A DNA stretch of 64,000 nucleotides. Source: Alphaproteobacteria bacterium. Lineage in GTDB: Bacteria; Pseudomonadota; Alphaproteobacteria; MPNO01; UBA830. Of this stretch, positions 9,055 to 16,616 are shown piece by piece. Made by a program: the position numbers and the translations under genes. The DNA lies in contig JAJEBT010000007.1 of assembly GCA_022822405.1 (NCBI GenBank), positions 53,042 to 117,041 on the forward strand, given 5' to 3'. Under the pieces are notes generated by a model. That model made no database searches. It was not told where the DNA came from and worked only from the letters and a program-made list of their open reading frames with translations. Every line of letters begins with the position of its first letter. Within the stretch, counting starts at the first letter, position 1.

Positions 9055-9915
9055 ATGCCCGAGCTTCCCGAAGTAGAGACCGTCCGGCGCGGACTGGCGG
9101 TGGCCATGGAAGGGCGCCGCATCGAAGGCGTCGAGGTGCGCCGGCGCGACCTGCGCATCCCGGTTCCCGCCGGCTTCGCCGAGCGGCTCCAAGGGCGCAC
9201 CCTGCTGCACCTCGGGCGCCGCGCGAAATACCTGGTCGGGCAGTTCGACGACGGCACGGTGCTGCTGGCCCATCTCGGCATGTCGGGCCGGATCCTGATC
9301 GACCCCGCCGGCGGCGAGGCGGCGGGCGCCGGGAACGTAGATCCGGGGCGCCACCGCGACCACGAGCACATCGTGTTCCGGGTCGGCAACGGCACCACGG
9401 TGCGGTTTTCCGATCCCCGGCGTTTCGGCCTGATGACGCTCACCGACGAGGACGGTTTCCCGGATCACCCGCTGATCCGGAACCTCGGGCCGGAGCCGCT
9501 CTCCGCCGACTTCACCGGCCCCGCCCTCGCCGCGCGCCTCGAGGGCCGCAGGACGTCCGTCAAGGCGGCCCTGCTCGACCAGCGGGTAGTGGCCGGCGTC
9601 GGCAACATCTATGCCTGCGAGGCGCTGCATGTCGCCCGGCTGTCGCCGCGCCGGACGGCAGCCACCATACGCGGCGTCCGCGCCGCCCGCCTCGCCGACG
9701 CCGTCCGCGGGGTTCTCCGCGACGCGATCGAGGCCGGCGGCTCGTCGCTGCGCGACCATGTGGCGCCGAGCGGCGAGCTCGGCTACTTTCAGCACAATTT
9801 CAAGGTTTATGGCCGCGATGGAAAACCCTGCCCCGATTGCGAGTGCGCCGCCGGCATCCGGCGCATCGTGCAGGCCGGCCGTTCGACATTCTACTGTGCC
9901 GCGCGCCAGAGATAG
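9055..9915 (+). CDS. mutM: Formamidopyrimidine-DNA glycosylase (Fpg/MutM), zinc finger atypical
   Basis: 286 residues. Fpg removes 8-oxoguanine and ring-opened purines from DNA and nicks the strand. The catalytic N-terminus MPELPEVE (Pro2 nucleophile, Glu3) is intact. The conserved Lys lies in GRRAKYL (about residue 58), and the helix-two-turn-helix is seen as LLDQRVVAGVGNIYACEAL. The C-terminal zinc finger is odd: the usual C-x2/4-C-x16-C-x2-C ends here in FYCAARQR, so the fourth cysteine position is Arg. The start is unambiguous. The 3' end overlaps the next gene by about 20 bases. It is divergent from ubiE. Confidence 0.95.
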   Translation: MPELPEVETVRRGLAVAMEGRRIEGVEVRRRDLRIPVPAGFAERLQGRTLLHLGRRAKYLVGQFDDGTVLLAHLGMSGRILIDPAGGEAAGAGNVDPGRHRDHEHIVFRVGNGTTVRFSDPRRFGLMTLTDEDGFPDHPLIRNLGPEPLSADFTGPALAARLEGRRTSVKAALLDQRVVAGVGNIYACEALHVARLSPRRTAATIRGVRAARLADAVRGVLRDAIEAGGSSLRDHVAPSGELGYFQHNFKVYGRDGKPCPDCECAAGIRRIVQAGRSTFYCAARQR

Positions 9916-10288
9916 GCTTCCCGCGCGGTTGGCCCGCCGGGCGGGTGCGGCCGTCGCCGCGCTCCTGCTGTCGCTCTCTCCGCTGGCGGCCGAGCCCGCC
10001 TATCTCTCCCGGATCGACGACATGCCGATTGCCGACGGGCTGGAGGAGGTTCCCGGCGAGGGCATGGTGTTCGACAGCGCTTACGGCCGCGTGGTGACCG
10101 CCGTCGCGCGCGGGCAAGCCGACATCGACGCGGTCCGGGCCTTTTACCGGCGCGTCCTCCCGGCGCTCGGCTGGGAACCGGAGACCGGGGACAGCTACCG
10201 CCGCAACGGCGAGCGCCTGACGATCCGGCTCCGGCACCACGAGGGAACGGTGACCGCAAGCTTCCGCCTTGCGGGCGGGTCGACGTGA
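9896..10288 (+). CDS. Small exported protein of unknown function
   Basis: No family was recognised. The ORF track starts it far upstream inside mutM. The best start is the GTG at 9896-9898, overlapping the mutM stop, which gives about 130 residues. The N-terminus (RARDRLPARLARR, then GAAVAALLLSLSPLAAEPA) is a clear Sec signal peptide with a cleavage site after LAA or AEPA. The mature part is short and soluble, with a repeated pattern of acidic and aromatic residues (DGLEEVPGEGMVFDS, FYRRVLPALGW). It ends in GTGA shared with the start of the next gene. Its position between mutM and a ThDP enzyme says nothing about its role; coupling suggests co-translation with both. Confidence 0.7.
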   Translation: MPRARDRLPARLARRAGAAVAALLLSLSPLAAEPAYLSRIDDMPIADGLEEVPGEGMVFDSAYGRVVTAVARGQADIDAVRAFYRRVLPALGWEPETGDSYRRNGERLTIRLRHHEGTVTASFRLAGGST

Positions 10289-11922
10289 CAGACGCGGCAG
10301 CACGGATGACCGGCGGCGAGGCGATCGTCGACGCGCTGGCGCGTCACGGCGTCGACACCGTGTTCGGGATTCCAGGCGTCCAGCTCGATCCGCTGTTCGC
10401 CGCGCTTCACGATGCGCGGAACCGCATCCGGGTCATCCACACGCGTCACGAGCAGGGAGCCGGCTACATGGCGCTGGGCTACGCCATGGCGACGGGCCGG
10501 CCAGGCACCGCGATCGTCGTTCCCGGGCCGGGGCTGCTCAACGCGTCGTCCGCGATCGCAACCGCGTACGCCGTGAATGCGCCGCTCCTGTGCGTCGCCG
10601 GCCAGATCCCCTCCCGACTGATCGGCAAGGGGACCGGACAACTCCACGAGATTCCCGACCAGCTGGGACTAGCGCGCGGACTCACGAAATGGGCGGCGCG
10701 CATGGACACGCCCAGCGACGCGCCGAAGGTCGTCGAGGAAGCCTTTCGCCGGCTCATGAGCGGCCGCAAGCGACCGGTGGCGATAGAGATGGCGATGGAC
10801 GTCATGCGCGCGGAAGCCGACTTGCAGCCGGTCGACCCCGGACCGGACAGCACCGCCGCCGCCCCCGACCCCGATGACGTCGAAGCCGCGGCGCGACTCC
10901 TCGGCGGCGCGCAGAGGCCGCTCATCATCGCCGGCGGCGGTGCCGCCGATGCCGGTGCCGGACTCGCCGCGCTTGCCGAGATGCTGCAGGCGCCGGTGGT
11001 CATGACGCGCGGCGCGCTCGGCGCCGTCAGTTCGCGCCACCCCCTGGCGCTCACCCCGCCGCACGGCCACCGGCTCTGGCGGGACGCGGACGTGGTCCTC
11101 GGCGTCGGCACGCGGCTCGTGCCCATGGTCCCTGTCTGGGGGACAGATGATGAACTCAAGGTGGTGCACCTCGACATCGACGCCGGAGAAATCGGCCGCA
11201 ACCATACGCCGGCCGCGTCGATCTGCGCCGACGCGGCGGCAGGCCTGGAAGCGCTTCTCGACGCGGTGCCGCGCCACAATCGCGCCCGCGCATCACGCAC
11301 CGACGAGATCGCGGCGCTGAGGTCGGCCCTCCAGAAAGAGTTCGACCGGCTCGATCCGCAGGTGCCGATACTGAAGGCGATCCGGCGTGCGCTGCCCGAA
11401 GACGGGATCTTCGTCGAGGAGTTGACGCAGCCCGGCTATGTCGCCCGGCTCGTCTTTCCGGTCTACCACCCGCGCACCTACATCCATCCCGGCTACCAGG
11501 GGACGCTCGGCTATGCGGCCCCGACTGCCATGGGCGCCAAGATCGGACGGCCGGACCGCAAGGTGCTGGCGATCTCGGGTGACGGCGGGTTCATGTTCAA
11601 CGTGCAGGAGCTGGCGACCGCGGCGCAGCACGGCATCGATCTCGTGCTGGTGCTGTTCAACGACGGTGCCTACGGGAACGTCAAGCGCTTCCAGCAGCAG
11701 CTGTTCGACGGCAAGGAAATCGCGGTCGACCTGAAGAATCCCGACTTCATGAAACTCGCCGACGCCTTCGGAATCCAGGGGTTGCGTGCGAAGAGCCCGC
11801 CCGAACTCGAACGCGCCATCGCCCGGGGCTTCGATACCCCCGGCCCGACGCTCATCGAGTATCCGATCGGCGAGGTGCCCGACCCGTGGCATCTCGTTCA
11901 GCCGGGGAAGATACGCGGATAG
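10285..11922 (+). CDS. Thiamine diphosphate-dependent enzyme of the acetolactate synthase/oxalyl-CoA decarboxylase family
   Basis: 545 residues with the three ThDP-enzyme domains: N-terminal PYR domain with the catalytic Glu in RHEQGAG (about residue 56), a central domain, and the C-terminal PP domain with the ThDP/Mg motif GDGG at about 432-435 followed by NDG about 27 residues later. It resembles IlvB-like large subunits but stands without a small regulatory subunit, so true acetolactate synthase activity is doubtful. Decarboxylase or carboligase activity on a 2-keto acid is more likely. The GTG start overlaps the preceding stop (GTGA). It ends 45 bases from a convergent gene. Confidence 0.85.
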   Translation: MTDAAARMTGGEAIVDALARHGVDTVFGIPGVQLDPLFAALHDARNRIRVIHTRHEQGAGYMALGYAMATGRPGTAIVVPGPGLLNASSAIATAYAVNAPLLCVAGQIPSRLIGKGTGQLHEIPDQLGLARGLTKWAARMDTPSDAPKVVEEAFRRLMSGRKRPVAIEMAMDVMRAEADLQPVDPGPDSTAAAPDPDDVEAAARLLGGAQRPLIIAGGGAADAGAGLAALAEMLQAPVVMTRGALGAVSSRHPLALTPPHGHRLWRDADVVLGVGTRLVPMVPVWGTDDELKVVHLDIDAGEIGRNHTPAASICADAAAGLEALLDAVPRHNRARASRTDEIAALRSALQKEFDRLDPQVPILKAIRRALPEDGIFVEELTQPGYVARLVFPVYHPRTYIHPGYQGTLGYAAPTAMGAKIGRPDRKVLAISGDGGFMFNVQELATAAQHGIDLVLVLFNDGAYGNVKRFQQQLFDGKEIAVDLKNPDFMKLADAFGIQGLRAKSPPELERAIARGFDTPGPTLIEYPIGEVPDPWHLVQPGKIRG

Positions 11923-11925
11923 GCG

Positions 11926-11961
11926 GGGTTTCGCGTCCGGGCCGCGCGGCGCCGGAAACCC
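11926..11961. terminator. Hairpin between convergent genes, candidate bidirectional terminator
   Basis: GGGTTTC and GAAACCC form an exact 7-bp outer stem around a GC-rich loop that can fold further, in the 45-base gap between two convergent genes. There is no clean T-tract on either side, so the terminator call rests on position and stem strength only. Confidence 0.4.
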
Positions 11962-11967
11962 GGGGCG

Positions 11968-12708
11968 TCAGGCCGCGGCCTGCTCCGAGGCGCCGGGCAG
12001 GGACATGAGCCGCCCGTAGCCGGACACCACATCGTCGAGGCCGATCTTGCGAAGCGCGTGCCACAGCGTCGCCTGGTTGCTGGTGACGACCGGCTTGTCG
12101 ATCTCGTTCTCGATCGCGTCGATCGCCACGGCCGCCCGCACCGCGGTGCAGCTGATGAACGCCGCGTCCGATTCCGGTTGATCCTGCATCCGCACGCGCC
12201 GCTGCCACTCCTCGGGTTCGACCGCGAGCATCGCCCCGCCATCGCCCGAGATCCCCATCGCGGTATCGGACAGCACCTCGATGCCGTGCGACTTCAGGAA
12301 CACGGTTTCGCGGTCGTTGACGACCTGTTTATACGGCGTAGTGAGCGTGATCTTCCGCGCCCCGACGGCGTGGAACGCGTCGAGGCATCCCTTCGATGTC
12401 GAGGTTGCGGCCCGGCCCGTGGCGTCCTCGATGCGGCCGATGATCTCATCGTCGAAACCGGGCGCGAACATCGACGCCGCGGTGCAGTGGAACACGATCA
12501 GGTCGACACCCGCGTCCGCAAGCAGCTCGGCGCCCTGCTCGAGGCTCGAGACCATCTCGCGGACATGCTCCGAGGCGCTGGACCGCAGCCGCAGCCGCGT
12601 CGTGTGCATTGACACGCCCGGCGGCAGCATCGCCGCCATGTCCGGTTCGGCGGCCCTGTTCACGGATGGCAGCAGCATGCCGATCCTGGCGCGGGTTCCG
12701 TAATTCAT
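11968..12708 (-). CDS. Asp/Glu racemase-superfamily protein (maleate isomerase/arylmalonate decarboxylase type)
   Basis: The ORF track gives 321 residues, but the family N-terminus MNYGTRARIGMLLPSVNR starts at the ATG 12706-12708, behind GGAGG, giving 246 residues, the usual length for maleate cis-trans isomerase and arylmalonate decarboxylase relatives. The two catalytic cysteines of the fold are visible as VFHCTAAS and FISCTAVRA, and the substrate loop LLPSVNRAAEPDM is typical. Such enzymes act through cysteine-mediated proton transfer on dicarboxylic acids. The specific reaction cannot be chosen. It follows the GFA-type gene on the same strand and may belong with the aromatic/organic-acid genes nearby. 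Confidence 0.83.
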   Translation of the reverse strand: MNYGTRARIGMLLPSVNRAAEPDMAAMLPPGVSMHTTRLRLRSSASEHVREMVSSLEQGAELLADAGVDLIVFHCTAASMFAPGFDDEIIGRIEDATGRAATSTSKGCLDAFHAVGARKITLTTPYKQVVNDRETVFLKSHGIEVLSDTAMGISGDGGAMLAVEPEEWQRRVRMQDQPESDAAFISCTAVRAAVAIDAIENEIDKPVVTSNQATLWHALRKIGLDDVVSGYGRLMSLPGASEQAAA

Positions 12709-12734
12709 TCTGGCCTCCCCCCGGGGCTCCGGCG

Positions 12735-13172
12735 CTACAGCTTGATGTAGTCGGCCAAATTGGGCTGGCCCGGGATCCTCTCGATTTCCGGGTCCATGTG
12801 GACCCAGGGAAGCGCCCTGTCGGCCCAGATGTTGAGCTGGATCGGGACCACGCCCGGATCGTCGAGCGTCCCGGCATAGACCACCCTGAGATGCGGCCGC
12901 GCGACCGACGCCGAGTAGAGCACCGTCCCGCACATGTCGCAGAAGTTCACGGTGATCGCGTTGCCGCTGTCGGCGATCCGCGTCCGGGCCTTCGGCGACC
13001 CCTTCACCAGTTCGAATGCCTCGGCGCGAACTTGCATCGAGATCCCGAAGGCACTACCGGTCCGCCGCTGGCATTCCGTGCAGTGGCAGCAATAGGAAAG
13101 CAGCGGCTCCTGGGTGACGTTGTAGCGGATTTCGCCGCAGGCGCAGCCGCCGTCACGGGATAGTTCGGCCAT
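12735..13172 (-). CDS. GFA/CENP-V-domain zinc protein
   Basis: 145 residues from the ATG at 13170-13172, chosen because GGGGGAGG lies 7 bases upstream and the conserved GGCACGEIRY begins soon after; the ORF track adds 20 unlikely residues. The CENP-V/GFA fold binds zinc through C-x-C (CAC), C-x2-C (CHCTEC) and the later FCDMCGT pair, all present. The family includes glutathione-dependent formaldehyde-activating enzyme, but most members have unknown substrates and this one lacks formaldehyde genes beside it. It sits between the racemase-family gene and the divergent Rieske oxygenases. Confidence 0.85.
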   Translation of the reverse strand: MAELSRDGGCACGEIRYNVTQEPLLSYCCHCTECQRRTGSAFGISMQVRAEAFELVKGSPKARTRIADSGNAITVNFCDMCGTVLYSASVARPHLRVVYAGTLDDPGVVPIQLNIWADRALPWVHMDPEIERIPGQPNLADYIKL

Positions 13173-13309
13173 GGCGGCACCTCCCCCTTGTCGCACGGAC
13201 GGATGGTATCGCTCGCCGTGCGGCCTGTCCATCGCGGGTACGGTCGCGGCGGCGCGGCGGACTCCGGTCGCATGGTTGATTTCCCGCCCCTATCATCTAG
13301 GGTCCGGTC

Positions 13310-14356
13310 ATGTTCATGAAGAACTGTTGGTATGCGGCAGCCTATTCCGGTGAACTGGAAGGCGGCAGTCCGCTCGGCCGGACGCTGCTCAACGAACCGG
13401 TCGTCATGTACCGCACCTCGGACGGGACCGCGGTCGCGCTTGAGGACCGGTGCTGCCACCGCCACTTACCCCTTTCGCTCGGCACCGTCATCGGCGACCG
13501 CGTGCAGTGCGGATATCACGGCCTGGAATTCGATGCGAAAGGACAGTGTATCGCCGTTCCAGGCCAGTCGCGCGTGCCGCCCGGCGCCACGATCAGGAGC
13601 TGGCCGCTGGTCGAGAGGCACGGCTTTCTGTGGATCTGGATGGGCGATCCCGGTGCCGCCGACGAGTCCCTGATCCCCGACTGGTGGTGGACCGGCGATC
13701 CGGGCTGGGGATTCAATCCCGGACCACTGCTCCACATCCGCTGCAACTACGAGCTGGTGACTGACAACCTTCTCGACCTGTCCCATCTCGGCTATGTCCA
13801 CAAGCAGACTCTCGGCAATGACGCCATCGTGGATTTTCCGGTGAAGACGGAGAGGGCCGACAACATGGTCCGGATGACCCGCTGGATCGTCGACCGCCCG
13901 GCACCGCCGCTGTTCCAGAAGGCCGGCGGGTTCGACGGCATGGTCGACCGCTGGCAGATCGTCGAGAGCCGGCCGCCCGGCCACACGATCGTCTACGCGG
14001 GGTGCGGGCCGACGGGCACCGGCACGCCCGAGGGCCCTCGGGAATACGACGAGGGCATCCACATACGCGCGCTCAATGCGCCGACGCCGGAGACCGACAC
14101 CTCGACCTTCTATTTCTATGGCCACGTTTGGGATTTCCGTCTCGACGACGCCGCCTGGAAACAGGAGATGTATGACGGCTTCCTGCAGACGTTCCTCGAG
14201 GACGTCGCGATCCTCGAGGCGCAACAGCAATCGATCGACCGGGATCCCGGGCGCGGCTGGATCGACCTCGCCGTCGACGCGCCGTCGCTCGCGGCGCGGC
14301 GGCAACTCGAGGCACGGATCGGGCTCGAGGCGGAGAACGGGACAGGTCGCGCCTGA
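13310..14356 (+). CDS. Rieske non-heme iron oxygenase, vanillate O-demethylase (VanA)-like, copy 1
   Basis: 348 residues. The Rieske [2Fe-2S] ligands are C48-x-H50 (DRCCHRH) and C67-x2-H70 (CGYH). The mononuclear iron site lies in DNLLDLSHLGYVHKQT, with the bridging Asp and two His. This is the architecture of VanA-type oxygenases, which hydroxylate or O-demethylate aromatic acids using electrons from a separate reductase. No reductase gene is in the window. It is the first of two tandem oxygenases with identical ligand spacing, 44 bases apart, so they are probably co-transcribed. The ring substrate is unknown. Confidence 0.88.
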   Translation: MFMKNCWYAAAYSGELEGGSPLGRTLLNEPVVMYRTSDGTAVALEDRCCHRHLPLSLGTVIGDRVQCGYHGLEFDAKGQCIAVPGQSRVPPGATIRSWPLVERHGFLWIWMGDPGAADESLIPDWWWTGDPGWGFNPGPLLHIRCNYELVTDNLLDLSHLGYVHKQTLGNDAIVDFPVKTERADNMVRMTRWIVDRPAPPLFQKAGGFDGMVDRWQIVESRPPGHTIVYAGCGPTGTGTPEGPREYDEGIHIRALNAPTPETDTSTFYFYGHVWDFRLDDAAWKQEMYDGFLQTFLEDVAILEAQQQSIDRDPGRGWIDLAVDAPSLAARRQLEARIGLEAENGTGRA

Positions 14357-14400
14357 TCAGCTAGACTGGCGGCGCGGTAAACGGCTTTGGGAGAAATCTC

Positions 14401-15450
14401 ATGTTCTTGCGGAATGCATGGTATGTCGGCGCCTGGGGCACGGAAGTCGGCCGTCAGAACCTTCTTCGGCGCACGCTCCTGAACGAACCCGTCATGTTCT
14501 GGCGGCAGGAGGACGGAACCCCGGTCGCCCTTGCCGACAAGTGCGCGCACCGCCATGCGCCGCTGTCCGCGGGGCAACTGGTCGGGGACGCGATAGAATG
14601 CCCCTATCACGGCCTCACCTATGATGCCAGCGGGGCGTGCATCCGGGTGCCCGGGCAGTCGACGGTTCCGCCGAACTGCCGCGTACATTCCTATCCCGTG
14701 GTCGAACGCTACCAGTGGATCTGGGTGTGGATGGGCGATCCGGCGCTCGCCAATCCCGACGACATCGAGGACTTCCATTGGATGGACCATCCCGAGTGGC
14801 GCGCCAAGGGCGAGCTGATGCACCTCAAGGCGAATTACAAGCTGCTGGTCGAAAACCTCCTCGACCTTTCCCACCTGAGCTTCATCCACAAGACGACGCT
14901 CGGCACCAACGCGGTCGCTGAGACCCCGATGCAGTTCGACCGCAGTGACCGCCACGTCACCGTCACCCGCTGGATCATGGACTCGCCGGCTCCACCGTTC
15001 TTCCAGAAGGCCGGCGGCTTCACGCCCGAAGAGCATGTCGACCGCTGGCAGCACATCACCTGGACGCCGCCAGCATTCGTCAGGCTGGACATCGGCTCAG
15101 CGCGCGCGAATACCGGCGCGGTCGACGGCGACCGATCGCAGGGCTTCACGATGCGGAACCTCAACGCGATCACGCCCGAGACCGAGAAGACGACGCACTA
15201 TTTCTGGGCGCAGGCGCACGATTTCCGGATCGACGAGCCGTGGATCACGGACCTTCTGGTGCAGAACATCCACGAAGCCTTCCTGGAGGACCTCTGGATC
15301 ATCGGGCTGCAGCAGGAGAACGTCGACAGCGGAACCACGCTCCCTCGCATCGACATCAACCACGACGGTGGCGGGCTGCAGGCGATACGCAACCTCGACA
15401 GGATGATTGCCGAGGAAAACAACCCGGCGGTGGCCCAAGCCGCAGAGTGA
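14401..15450 (+). CDS. Rieske non-heme iron oxygenase, VanA-like, copy 2
   Basis: 349 residues, a paralog of the gene before it. The Rieske ligands are at the same positions (C48-x-H50 in KCAHRH, C67-x2-H70 in CPYH), and the iron motif reads ENLLDLSHLSFIHKTT. The C-terminal halves differ more than the N-terminal halves, which is where these enzymes select substrates, so the pair may have separate substrates or form a mixed oligomer. The start ATG follows GGGAG. No ferredoxin reductase is adjacent; electron supply must come from elsewhere in the genome. Confidence 0.88.
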   Translation: MFLRNAWYVGAWGTEVGRQNLLRRTLLNEPVMFWRQEDGTPVALADKCAHRHAPLSAGQLVGDAIECPYHGLTYDASGACIRVPGQSTVPPNCRVHSYPVVERYQWIWVWMGDPALANPDDIEDFHWMDHPEWRAKGELMHLKANYKLLVENLLDLSHLSFIHKTTLGTNAVAETPMQFDRSDRHVTVTRWIMDSPAPPFFQKAGGFTPEEHVDRWQHITWTPPAFVRLDIGSARANTGAVDGDRSQGFTMRNLNAITPETEKTTHYFWAQAHDFRIDEPWITDLLVQNIHEAFLEDLWIIGLQQENVDSGTTLPRIDINHDGGGLQAIRNLDRMIAEENNPAVAQAAE

Positions 15451-15758
15451 CTTCGCGGCACGGCTGCGCCCTCCGACGCCGCGCGGACTCGTCCGGGATC
15501 GATACAGCCGCTCCGTTTGACCCGTCGGGACGCTGTCTGCCGAACGGCGGCGGCATGGTGTCAGCGAAATTTCGCCGCACGAAAGAGTAGCGGACTCTCC
15601 GAACCAGATCGGGGCGCGGCGTTGCCATGGATGTGCAAGACGGGCCGGAATCCGACCCGAGGCCGCTCATGGGCACGGGCGAGCGAGCCCACCGCTCCAG
15701 CGTGTATCGGACCGGGCGCCGAAGCGCCCGGCCGGAAAGTCCAGGTGCTGCTTGCTCC
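15451..15758. other. Intergenic gap between convergent genes
   Basis: 308 bases between the second Rieske oxygenase and the Bax-inhibitor-1 gene, whose 3' ends face each other. Apart from the tetraloop hairpin listed at 15712-15731, no gene, repeat or RNA signature was seen. The ORFs drawn across it are shadows or lack initiation signals. Confidence 0.6.
15712..15731 (-). terminator. 8-bp hairpin with UUCG tetraloop at the 3' end of the Bax-inhibitor-1 gene
   Basis: CCGGGCGC, loop TTCG and GCGCCCGG form a perfect stem on the minus strand, 28 bases past the stop of the BI-1 gene. The loop is closed as C(UUCG)G, the exceptionally stable tetraloop. A U-run is missing after the stem, so it may act as a 3' stabiliser or weak terminator. 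Confidence 0.5.
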
Positions 15759-16517
15759 TCAGCGGCGTTCGCCGAACAGATAGAGCAGCATGATGAACAG
15801 GTTGATGAAGTCCAGATAGAGCTTGAGCGCGCCGTAGATCGCCAGCTTGTTCTTCGACTCGGCGTCGAAGCGCTCCGCGTACTCGTTCTTGATGTTCTGC
15901 GTGTCGTAGGCCGTGAGCCCGGCGAAGACGAGAACGCCGATCACCGAAATCGCGAACTGCAGCGCGGAACTGCCGACGAACATGTTCACCACCGCGGCGA
16001 TCACGATCCCGATCACCCCCATGATGAGGAACGAGCCCCAGCCGGACAGGTCCTTCTTGGTCGTGTAACCCCACAGGCTGAGGCCGGCGAAGGCCGCCGC
16101 GGAGATGAAGAAGACCCGCGCGATGCTCTCGTAGGTGAAGGTGAACAGGATGGTTGCGAGCGAAACCCCCATCAGCGCTGCGTAGACCCAGAAGACCCCC
16201 TGGGCCGTGGACGACTTCATCGCGTGGATCCGCGCACTGAGGAAGAACACCAGAGCAAGCGGAGCAAGCACGATGACCCACTTGAGGCCGGTCCCGAACA
16301 GGGTCTGGCCGAACTGGGTGAAGGCGACGGGCTGTCCTGTGGCGTTCGTGACCACCGACATCTGGAAGACGATCACGGCGAAGATGCCGGTGAGCGCCAG
16401 TCCGGACGCCATGTAGTTGTAGACCCGAAGCATGTGCGCGCGCAGACCGGCATCGAACTCGGCGCGATCGACGGCGCGGACACTCCCGTATGCCTGCCTC
16501 TGCGTTGGGAAAGCCAT
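15759..16517 (-). CDS. Bax inhibitor-1/YccA family membrane protein
   Basis: 252 residues with about seven hydrophobic membrane segments, starting near residue 37 and ending in the charged LYLFGERR tail, the usual form of the bacterial BI-1 (YbhL/YccA) family. The family motif around GLTAYDTQNIK is present near the C-terminal third. Members of the wider TMBIM family are pH-sensitive calcium leak channels; YccA modulates FtsH proteolysis in Escherichia coli. Which role applies here is unknown. The gene is monocistronic: its own promoter candidate lies upstream, a stable hairpin downstream, and GAGAGGGG lies just before the ATG. Confidence 0.9.
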   Translation of the reverse strand: MAFPTQRQAYGSVRAVDRAEFDAGLRAHMLRVYNYMASGLALTGIFAVIVFQMSVVTNATGQPVAFTQFGQTLFGTGLKWVIVLAPLALVFFLSARIHAMKSSTAQGVFWVYAALMGVSLATILFTFTYESIARVFFISAAAFAGLSLWGYTTKKDLSGWGSFLIMGVIGIVIAAVVNMFVGSSALQFAISVIGVLVFAGLTAYDTQNIKNEYAERFDAESKNKLAIYGALKLYLDFINLFIMLLYLFGERR

Positions 16518-16560
16518 GTGACCCCTCTCAAGTCTGTAGAGTTTCCGTTGACAGTCACAC

Positions 16561-16588
16561 TATATATATCGGGCCGCAGGATTATCAA
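16561..16588 (-). promoter_or_regulatory. Candidate sigma-70 promoter for the Bax-inhibitor-1 gene
   Basis: On the minus strand TTGATA and TATATA are separated by 16 bases, about 45 bases upstream of the BI-1 start, in an AT-rich patch that stands out from its GC-rich surroundings. The call rests on motif match only. Confidence 0.4.
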
Positions 16589-16616
16589 GCCTGCAGGGGG
16601 GCGCGCTCGGCGGAAA

